64,000 nucleotides of DNA from the NCBI GenBank assembly GCA_963745755.1, contig CAVUYP010000001.1, forward strand, positions 1,550,001 to 1,614,000, in the 5' to 3' direction. Under the pieces are notes generated by a model. The model was given only the letters and a program-made list of their open reading frames with translations, was not told the origin of the DNA and did not search any database. The stretch is from RHKX01 sp963745755 (GTDB lineage: Bacteria > Actinomycetota > Thermoleophilia > Solirubrobacterales > 70-9). The position numbers and the translations under genes are program-made. Shown here piece by piece: positions 58,151-64,000 of this stretch; position 1 is the stretch's first letter, and every line of letters starts with the position of its first letter.

Positions 58151-58732
58151 TCAGTGGCCGCGGACCAGGATCCTCGGCACCGAGGACGGACGCTCGCGCA
58201 GCGCCTTGGAGACCATCCGGCCGACGTGGCGATAGATGCCGTCGCGGGGCACGGCCCGCCAGAGGCCGCGGAGCCAACCACGGCTGACGCCGTGGTTGAC
58301 GATGCCGGCGCTGAGCTCGACCATGTCGGCCTCGCGCATCAGCTCGACCTCGGCACCGGCTTCCCACTGGCTGCGGATCTCGTGGTGGCGGTCGATCGCG
58401 TCGCGGCAGAGCCGCAGCCGCCGCTCGTCCCAGCCGGGCCGGCCTGCGAGCAGGTGCGCCGCGAAGTGGGCGCCGTCGGTCGTGTAGACGCCGCCCTCGC
58501 TGGCGCCGTCGTAGAGGCCGATGTCGTGGAGCAGCCCGGCGACGAGGAGGATCTCGTGATCGACCATCAGGCCACGGTCGGCGGCGATCCGCTCGGCGAT
58601 CAGAAAGCAGCGCATGCTGTGCCGCTCCATCGGGCCGCCGGCCTCGCCGATCACCTCGCGCAGCGCGGTCAGCGCCGCCACCTCGGCCTCGCTGCGGACG
58701 AGATCCTCGGCTGTCACCCGCTCGGCCGCCAC
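58151..58732 (-). CDS. HD-domain phosphohydrolase
   Basis: A 193-residue protein with an HD metal-dependent phosphohydrolase fold. Conserved metal ligands are His38 (MERHSMRCFLIAE), the His-Asp of LLHDIGLYD, and DRHHEI further on. It starts with GTG. The substrate is not known; small HD proteins act on nucleotides or hydrolyse cyanamide-like compounds. It stops nine bases from the end of the convergent DUF2007-like gene. Confidence 0.78.
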   Translation of the reverse strand: MAAERVTAEDLVRSEAEVAALTALREVIGEAGGPMERHSMRCFLIAERIAADRGLMVDHEILLVAGLLHDIGLYDGASEGGVYTTDGAHFAAHLLAGRPGWDERRLRLCRDAIDRHHEIRSQWEAGAEVELMREADMVELSAGIVNHGVSRGWLRGLWRAVPRDGIYRHVGRMVSKALRERPSSVPRILVRGH

Positions 58733-58780
58733 GCGCGCATCCTCTCAGGAATGCGGCGTCCGCCGCTGTAGGGTCGGGGC

Positions 58781-60202
58781 ATGAGCGAGGGTCCCGACCA
58801 GCTCTCGTCCGCCGACATGTCGTCGCTGCTCGACGAGCGCGGGCCGATCCACGTCCATGTCGGCGGCACCGCCGTCTTCGCCGGCCATCCGCCGCCGTTC
58901 GACGAGCTGCTCGAGCACGTCCGCCGGCGGCTCGAGCTGATCCCGCGCTTCCGGCGCCGGGTCCGCTGGCTGCCAGGCAAGATCCTCCGCGCCGAGTGGG
59001 AGGACGATCCCGACTTCGACCTCGCCCGCCACGTCCGCCACGTGGCGATCCCCGCCCCGGGCGGCGACGCCGAGTTGCGCGACCTCGTCGGCCGGGTGAT
59101 GTCGGAGCCGCTCGATCAGAGCCGGCCGCTCTGGCAGCTCTACCTCGTCGAGCGCTGCGGCGCCGGTGCCGAGCGCGGCTTCGCGGCGATCTCGAAGACC
59201 CACCACGCGCTCGTCGACGGCGTTTCGGCGATCGACGTCGGCGCTGTCATCCTCGACCCCGATCCGGAGGGGACCGATCTCGGCCCGGCCGCAGCCGAGT
59301 GGACGCCGAAGGTTCGGCGTACCGAGGCGGTCATCGCCGACCGGATCCTCGACGCCCGGCGACGGCTGTTCGGGATCCCCCGCGAAGCGGCGCGGCGGGC
59401 GCTCGACCTGTCGACGCCGCAGTCGGCCCTGAAGACCGCCCAGGGCTTCCTCGACCTCGCCCGCAACAGCGAGCCGGTCCGGCTGACGATCGTCAACGAG
59501 GAGGTCGGCCGCGACCGCCGGGTCGCGTTCGCGGCGACGACGCTCGCGGCCCTGAAGGCGGTCGCCGCCGACCATGGCGCGACCGTCAACGACGTCGTCC
59601 TCGCGGTCTCGACCGGGGCGCTGCGACGGCTGTTCGAGCGCCGCGGTGCCGAGATACCGCGCGAGTTTTCGGCGCTCGTGCCGATGAGTATCCGCAAGCC
59701 CGGCGAGGAGCTGTCGCTCGGCAACCGGATCACGACGCTGATCGTGCCGCTGCCGCTCGCCGAGCCGGACCCCGGCGAGCGGTTGCGGCGGATCCACGCG
59801 ACGACGACGCGGCTGAAGGGCTCGGAGGCGGCGCGGGCGGCGTCGCTCGTCATCGAGGCCTCGGGCTGGGTGCCGCCGACGATGAGCCGCGTGCTCGGCT
59901 CGATCGGCGCCGCCGGCAGCAGCACGCCGGTCGGGCGGATGGTCCCGCAGCGGCTGCCCTGGAACCTGGTCATCTCGAACGTGCCGGGCCCGCCGATGCC
60001 GGTCTACCTGCTCGGCAGGCCGCTGCAATCGATCCATCCCTTCGTGCCGCTCTCGCCGCAGCGCCGGGCGCTCGCGATCGGGGTGATCAGCTACGACGGC
60101 GGCCTCTACTTCGGCTTCGTCGGCGACCGCGACCGGATGAGCGACCTCGACGAGTTCGCCGGCGACGTCGACGCCGAGCTCATCGCGGTCACAGCCTCCT
60201 GA
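58781..60202 (+). CDS. Wax ester synthase / diacylglycerol acyltransferase (WS/DGAT) family, second copy
   Basis: A 473-residue WS/DGAT acyltransferase. The catalytic motif is HHALVDG at residues 141-147, preceded by PLDQSRPLWQLYLVE. Later blocks include TVNDVVLAVSTGALRRLFE and LVISNVPGPPMPVYLLG. Similarity to the copy at 22604 is clear but distant, so the two probably differ in acyl acceptor. TAGGGT lies six bases upstream of the ATG. It likely makes triacylglycerol or wax ester storage lipid at the membrane. Confidence 0.9.
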   Translation: MSEGPDQLSSADMSSLLDERGPIHVHVGGTAVFAGHPPPFDELLEHVRRRLELIPRFRRRVRWLPGKILRAEWEDDPDFDLARHVRHVAIPAPGGDAELRDLVGRVMSEPLDQSRPLWQLYLVERCGAGAERGFAAISKTHHALVDGVSAIDVGAVILDPDPEGTDLGPAAAEWTPKVRRTEAVIADRILDARRRLFGIPREAARRALDLSTPQSALKTAQGFLDLARNSEPVRLTIVNEEVGRDRRVAFAATTLAALKAVAADHGATVNDVVLAVSTGALRRLFERRGAEIPREFSALVPMSIRKPGEELSLGNRITTLIVPLPLAEPDPGERLRRIHATTTRLKGSEAARAASLVIEASGWVPPTMSRVLGSIGAAGSSTPVGRMVPQRLPWNLVISNVPGPPMPVYLLGRPLQSIHPFVPLSPQRRALAIGVISYDGGLYFGFVGDRDRMSDLDEFAGDVDAELIAVTAS

Positions 60203-60269
60203 CGCTTCCGCGCGCGAATTGGCTCGAGCGGGGCGCCACAGATGGCTTGCCACCCGGCACGCTCCAACC

Positions 60270-61349
60270 ATGCCCCGCGAGGTTGCAGAAATCGGCCATA
60301 TCGAGGTGTTTCCGCAACCTCACCGATGGGTTGTGCTGGCCGAGCTCGCGCGGCGGCAGCACGGAGTCGTGTCGCTTGCCCAGCTGGTGGACCTTGGGTT
60401 CACGATCGGCGCGATCAACTCGCTCGCTCAGCGCTCGCGGCTTCACCGCGTGCACCGCGGCGTCTACGCGCTCGGGCCGGCGGCGCTGACGGCGAACGGA
60501 AACAGGATGGCCGCCGTTCTCGCCTGCGGCCCGGGATCCGTGCTGGCCGGGCGCTCGGCCGGCGCGCAGATCGGATTGATCGTCAACAGCAGCCCTCGGA
60601 TCGACGTGATCACAGCTCGCCAGGTGCGCCGGTCGGGCATCCGCTCACGACGCATCGGCGGGCTGCTCGACCGGGACCGGGCCGAGTTCGACGGAATTCC
60701 CTGCACATCGGTCGCCCGCACCCTCCTCGACATCTCCGCCCGGGGACTGCACGGCGAGATCCGCAAGGCGCTCGAGCGAGCCGAGGAGTTGCGGCTGTTC
60801 GACCTCGCGGCGCTCGACGACGTGCTGGCCAGAAACGCCGGACGGCGAGGTGCCCGGCGGCTGCGGACCGCGGTCGAGGCGCTGCGCGACGAGAGTCCTT
60901 TCCGGAGCGAGTTCGAGCGGCGGCTGATGCCGATCTTCCGCGCCGCCGGGCTCCGCGACCCGTTGATCAACCACCTCATTCACCTGCCCGGCGGGTCGAT
61001 CGAGGTCGATTTCCATTGGCCGGCTCTTCGGCTCGTCGTCGAGGTCGACGGTTACCGATTCCACGGGAACCGGCACGGCTTCCGGAACGACCGGCGGCGT
61101 GACAGGCGACTGGCGGCGGCCGGGATCCTCTGCCTGCGCTATGTATGGGAGGACCTCCTCGACGACCAGGCCGGGCTCATCGCCGAGCTTCGTCGCACCG
61201 CGAGAGTGCAGAAATCGGCCATATCGGCCGATTTCTGCAAGCTCGCTGACGGCGGGACCGAACCGCGGCCCGACTTCGCCGCGGCGGCTAGGCGACCGCC
61301 GCGCCGAGCAGATCGGCCTGGTCGGGGTCGCTCGAGCACGGGAACATGA
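60270..61349 (+). CDS. AbiEi-like winged-helix / DUF559 (Vsr-like nuclease fold) protein
   Basis: About 359 residues from ATG 60270. The N-terminal half has an AbiEi-type winged helix (LAELARRQHGVVSLAQLVDLGFTIGAINSLAQRSRLHRVHRGVYAL), the antitoxin domain of the AbiE system. The middle and C-terminus match DUF559 with a Vsr/PD-(D/E)xK-like core (SEFERRL, SIEVDFHWPALRLVVEVDGYRFHG, LAAAGILCLRYVWEDL). Such fused proteins are common in actinobacteria and their role is unresolved. The last 45 residues are read through a palindrome and look non-conserved; the stop lies inside the convergent LLM gene by 62 bases. Related palindromes occur at both ends of the gene. Confidence 0.75.
   Translation: MPREVAEIGHIEVFPQPHRWVVLAELARRQHGVVSLAQLVDLGFTIGAINSLAQRSRLHRVHRGVYALGPAALTANGNRMAAVLACGPGSVLAGRSAGAQIGLIVNSSPRIDVITARQVRRSGIRSRRIGGLLDRDRAEFDGIPCTSVARTLLDISARGLHGEIRKALERAEELRLFDLAALDDVLARNAGRRGARRLRTAVEALRDESPFRSEFERRLMPIFRAAGLRDPLINHLIHLPGGSIEVDFHWPALRLVVEVDGYRFHGNRHGFRNDRRRDRRLAAAGILCLRYVWEDLLDDQAGLIAELRRTARVQKSAISADFCKLADGGTEPRPDFAAAARRPPRRADRPGRGRSSTGT
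60279..60321. repeat. Imperfect palindrome with the 19-base core, left copy
   Basis: GAGGTTGC, one base, GAAA ... TTTC, one base, GCAACCTC form a 13-position inverted repeat with one mismatch, inside the first codons of the AbiEi/DUF559 gene. It contains the core GCAGAAATCGGCCATATCG (60285-60303), shared exactly with the right copy. Confidence 0.65.
61207..61239. repeat. Perfect palindrome with the 19-base core, right copy
   Basis: TGCAGAAATCGGCC and its exact complement flank ATATC, a 14-bp stem. The core GCAGAAATCGGCCATATCG is at 61208-61226, in the same orientation as the left copy. It lies in the last coding part of the AbiEi/DUF559 gene and could also act as its terminator. Confidence 0.7.
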
Positions 61350-62130
61350 TCAGCTCGCCGCATCCGGCCCCCTCGAAGGCGGCGATGTACCGCTTGACGG
61401 TGTCGGGGTCGGTGGCGGCGCTGGCGGCGATCATCTCGGCCGTTTCCGCGCCGAGGAACGCGTAGTAGTCGGTCAGGTAGCGCCGGGCCGACGCCTCGGC
61501 GTCATCGCCGAGCGCGAAGTAGGCGAGCGCACCGAGCCGCGGCTCTCCCTCGTTGCCGGCGTCGGCCCAGGCCCGGCGGGCGCTCGTCGCCATCTCGGCG
61601 TACTGATCGGGCGGCGCGCCGCCGGCGATCCAGCCCTGCCCGTAGCGCGCCGCTCGCCGGAAGGCGGCATCGGCGTGACCGCCGATGAGGATCTGCGGCG
61701 CGCCGGCGGCGCGCGGACCGATCCGCTCGTCGGCGAAGGTCTCCTCGACGTGATCGAGCATCGTCTCGAGCTTCTCGGCCTTGTCGGTGTAGCCGATGCC
61801 CGAGACCTCGTAGTCGTCCTCGCGGGCGCCGAGACCGATCCCGAGCGTCAGCCGGCCGCCGGAGAGCTGGTTGACGCTGAGCGCCTGCTTGGCGGTCTGG
61901 ACGGCGTTGAGGCGCAGCGGGCCGAGCATCACCGACGTCATCAGCCCGATCCGCTCGGTGACCACGGCGGCCGCCGCGAGCGCGATCAGCGGCTCGTAGT
62001 TGCCGTAGGCAATGCGATCGATCGTCCCGAGGCTGCTGAAGCCCTGCGCCTCGGCGCGGCGGGCGAACTCGACGATCTCCTCCCCGCCGGCGTCGGGGAC
62101 GGCGTTCGGCAATCCGATTCCGACCTTCAT
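61288..62130 (-). CDS. LLM-class flavin / F420-dependent oxidoreductase
   Basis: A 280-residue (beta/alpha)8 luciferase-like oxidoreductase. Family features are KVGIGLPNAVPDAGGEEIVEFARRAEAQGFSSLGTIDRI, IGLMTSVMLGPLRLNAVQTAKQALSVNQLSGGRLTLGIGLGAREDDY and IGGHADAAFRRAARYGQGWIAGG. Actinobacterial relatives often use coenzyme F420. AGGAGG precedes the ATG at good spacing. It follows the PfpI-family gene by 27 bases on the same strand, behind tRNA-Ser. Confidence 0.87.
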   Translation of the reverse strand: MKVGIGLPNAVPDAGGEEIVEFARRAEAQGFSSLGTIDRIAYGNYEPLIALAAAAVVTERIGLMTSVMLGPLRLNAVQTAKQALSVNQLSGGRLTLGIGLGAREDDYEVSGIGYTDKAEKLETMLDHVEETFADERIGPRAAGAPQILIGGHADAAFRRAARYGQGWIAGGAPPDQYAEMATSARRAWADAGNEGEPRLGALAYFALGDDAEASARRYLTDYYAFLGAETAEMIAASAATDPDTVKRYIAAFEGAGCGELIMFPCSSDPDQADLLGAAVA

Positions 62131-62157
62131 CTCGATGAACCTCCTGGCTCGCTGGGG

Positions 62158-62955
62158 CTATGCGCCGGGAAGATTAGTTGCGTCGGCAACCGAGCTCGCG
62201 GCGTGCTCCGCGACCAGGTCGGCGAACTCGGCGCCGATCCGGTGGCAGTCGCCGGGCCAGCGCGCTGAGATGTAATTGCCGGCGCGGACCGTGAAGCCGC
62301 GATCGAGGCGCGCCGGCGAGTCGCGACGGGCAATCCGCGGACCGGCGTCGAAGTCGCCGGGGTCGGCGAGCGCCGCGGTCACCTCGGCCTGCACGGTCTC
62401 CGGGTAGGTCCGGTAGTAGTCGCCCAGCCAGAGGCGGGTCAGGTTCCAGGCCGTCAGCTCCATCGACTCGGTCAGCGCCGTCGTCCGTTTCCCGTACAGC
62501 GGCGAGCGGCCGGTTCTCGGGTCGGTGGCGCGGGCCGGCAGGAGAACGCCATGGCAGACGGCGCCGACGGGCAGGTCCCGCGCCATCGCGTCGGCGACGA
62601 CCCGCTGGGCGGGCTCGGACTCGATCAGCGTCCGAACGCCCTTCGCATGGCCGCCGGGCACGAACAGGCCGTCGGCCGGGCCAAGCTCGACCTCGTCGTG
62701 GCGAAGCGGCGCCAGGAACTGCGGGTCGGCGGCCATCCGCCGATAGTCGTCCAGCGAATCGCGCTTCGTCATCAGCAGCGGTGACAGCAGCGAGAAGCCG
62801 TCGTCGGTGAGTCGACGGTCGGCGAACGCCGGCTCCCCCGCCGGGGTCGCAAACCGCACATCGATCCCCGCTCCGCGCAGCGCCCGCCAGGGGAGCGCCG
62901 CCTCGGTCGGGTCGTAATCGCTTGCCGGGAGCAGGAAGTGAACGACCGGGTCCAT
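62158..62955 (-). CDS. DJ-1/PfpI family protein (type 1 glutamine amidotransferase fold)
   Basis: A 265-residue protein. The start MDPVVHFLLPASDYDPTEAALPWRALRGAGIDVRFATP fits the family, and the nucleophile elbow is GAVCHGV, with FVPGGHAKGV giving the oxyanion side. A C-terminal extension (about 190-265) is longer than DJ-1 itself, closer to HchA-like or isonitrile-hydratase-like members. Its ATG begins two bases after the 3' end of tRNA-Ser, so the ribosome site is missing or inside the tRNA; expression may depend on tRNA processing. Confidence 0.82.
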   Translation of the reverse strand: MDPVVHFLLPASDYDPTEAALPWRALRGAGIDVRFATPAGEPAFADRRLTDDGFSLLSPLLMTKRDSLDDYRRMAADPQFLAPLRHDEVELGPADGLFVPGGHAKGVRTLIESEPAQRVVADAMARDLPVGAVCHGVLLPARATDPRTGRSPLYGKRTTALTESMELTAWNLTRLWLGDYYRTYPETVQAEVTAALADPGDFDAGPRIARRDSPARLDRGFTVRAGNYISARWPGDCHRIGAEFADLVAEHAASSVADATNLPGA

Positions 62956-62957
62956 AA

Positions 62958-63046
62958 CGGAGAGGGAGGGATTCGAACCCTCGAGAGAGCTTGCGCCCCC
63001 TACTCGCTTAGCAGGCGAGTGCCTTCAGCCGCTCGGCCACCTCTCC
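62958..63046 (-). tRNA. tRNA-Ser(GCT)
   Basis: Read on the minus strand, an 89-base type II tRNA: acceptor GGAGAGG with CCTCTCC and discriminator G, a D-arm (GGCCGAGCGGCTGAAGGC), anticodon loop CTGCTAA (anticodon GCT, codons AGC/AGU), a long variable arm and T-arm GGGTTCGAATCCC. No CCA is encoded. The next gene begins two bases downstream. Confidence 0.95.
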
Positions 63047-63181
63047 GGGTCTTGAGGTTCGCCGCAGGCGTCAAGCCGGCCCGCGAACGGCGCCGATTCT
63101 AGAGACAGCAAGCGCAGGACGCCCCCCGCGCGCCGCGGTCCCGCCGGCGACCGGCGAGGCATCGGCTAGGCTCGCGCCGAG

Positions 63182-64000
63182 ATGAGCGCAGCGAGCGACG
63201 ACGCCCTCCACGATCGCTACGAGGCGATCTTCGAGGGCATCGAGGCGCCGTTCGCTTTCGTCGATCTCGGCGCCCTCGCGGCAAATGCCGGCTCGATGCT
63301 CGCCCGCGCCGGCGACAAGCCGATCCGGGTCGCCAGCAAGTCGGTCCGCTGCCGCGCGGTGCTCGATCGGATCGCTGCCAGCGACGAGCGATTCCGGGGC
63401 CTGCTCTGCTTCACACTCCCAGAGGCGCTGATGCTGGCCGAGTCCGGCCGCCGCGATCTCGTCGTCGCCTATCCAACCGTCGACCGGCACGCGCTGTCCC
63501 GCCTCGCCGAGCTCGCTCACGCCGATCCGGCGGCGGCGCCGGTGCTGATGGTCGACGAGCCTTCCCAGCTCGACCTGATCGAGGGCTCGATCGGTGCCGG
63601 GCCGACGCCGATCCCGGTCGCGATCGACGTCGACGTCGGCTACCGGGCGCTGCACGGCGCCGTCCAGGCCGGGACGAAGCGGTCGCCGATCCGGACCGCG
63701 GTCGCCGCCCGCAGGTTCGCCGAGGAGATCGCCTCACGCCCCGGCCTCGAGCTCGCCGGCGTGATGGCCTACGAGGGCCAGATCGCCGGCGTCGGCGACG
63801 CGGTGCCGGGCCGCCGGCTCCGCAACCTCGCGATCCGCCGCATGCAGCGGGCCTCGATCGCCGAGATCGCCGAGCGCCGGGCGGAGATCGTCGCCGCCGT
63901 CGCCGCAGTCGGGCCGCTGCGGTTCGTCAACGGTGGCGGCACCGGCAGCCTCGAGCTGACCGCCCGCGAGGACGCCGTCACCGAGATCGCCGCCGGGTCC
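63182..64000 (+). CDS. Alanine racemase-like PLP enzyme (amino acid deaminase/aldolase family), partial
   Basis: The gene starts at ATG 63182 and runs off the right edge after 273 codons. It has an alanine-racemase N-terminal barrel: AFVDLGALAANAGSMLARAG, then VASKSVRCRAVLD with the PLP-binding lysine, PVAIDVDVGYRALHGAVQAGTKRSPI, GVMAYEGQIAGVG and RFVNGGGTGSLELT. These match actinobacterial amino-acid deaminase/aldolase proteins related to D-threonine aldolase and D-serine dehydratase. The C-terminal metal-binding domain is not visible. TAGGCT lies nine bases upstream of the ATG. Confidence 0.83.
   Translation, partial: MSAASDDALHDRYEAIFEGIEAPFAFVDLGALAANAGSMLARAGDKPIRVASKSVRCRAVLDRIAASDERFRGLLCFTLPEALMLAESGRRDLVVAYPTVDRHALSRLAELAHADPAAAPVLMVDEPSQLDLIEGSIGAGPTPIPVAIDVDVGYRALHGAVQAGTKRSPIRTAVAARRFAEEIASRPGLELAGVMAYEGQIAGVGDAVPGRRLRNLAIRRMQRASIAEIAERRAEIVAAVAAVGPLRFVNGGGTGSLELTAREDAVTEIAAGS

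Overview
The window is high-GC actinobacterial DNA. I infer a member of the Thermoleophilia/Solirubrobacterales. The grounds are gene content rather than any marker gene: a FurA-KatG pair, two WS/DGAT acyltransferases, F420-type LLM oxidoreductase, several signal-peptide proteins with LamG, RTX, choice-of-anchor or NHL architecture, and many start codons lying 6 to 9 nt after a TAnnnT -10 element, which suggests leaderless mRNAs. No rRNA, CRISPR array, transposase or integrase gene was seen.

Layout. 1-5012: an overlapping operon for a membrane-bound group 4 [NiFe]-hydrogenase-like complex (hyfB end, C, E, F, G, I). 5013-7664: three copies of a 3'-half tRNA-Arg(ACG)-like sequence bracketing an NTF2-like gene and an MFS exporter, resembling serial attachment sites. 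7664-18193: an alpha/beta hydrolase and a secreted mosaic protein of about 2,957 residues with near-identical Ig-like repeats. 18282-22457: DUF1801, catalase-peroxidase, Fur-type repressor and a three-repeat secreted protein. 22604-29295: acyltransferase, homocysteine methyltransferase-like protein, SAM methyltransferase, SpoIIAA-like protein, aldose epimerase with a YggU protein, and a frameshifted aldehyde dehydrogenase. 29470-36820: RTX protein, agmatinase-family enzyme, two tandem secreted paralogues with a divergent TetR gene, and a C45-type acyltransferase.

36850-47171: a large LuxR (LAL) regulator, an MMPL transporter, a small conserved ORF, a P-type cation ATPase and two double-domain universal stress proteins. 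47215-54410: LamG protein, PF03640 repeat protein, VOC protein, NHL beta-propeller, cytochrome P450 and a DUF2254 membrane protein. 54516-57474: a PotDBC-like ABC importer without an adjacent ATPase. 57531-64000: small conserved proteins, an HD-domain protein, a second WS/DGAT, an AbiEi/DUF559 protein with related palindromes near both ends, an LLM oxidoreductase and a PfpI-family protein directly behind tRNA-Ser(GCT), and the start of an alanine-racemase-like PLP enzyme.

The clearest functional units are the hydrogenase operon, the furA-katG peroxide-defence unit, the P-type ATPase plus stress-protein group (a mix also found in the mycobacterial DosR regulon), and the polyamine-type importer. 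The best candidates for something undescribed are the tRNA-fragment-bounded cassettes at 5136-7523 and the palindrome-associated AbiEi/DUF559 gene at 60270-61349.
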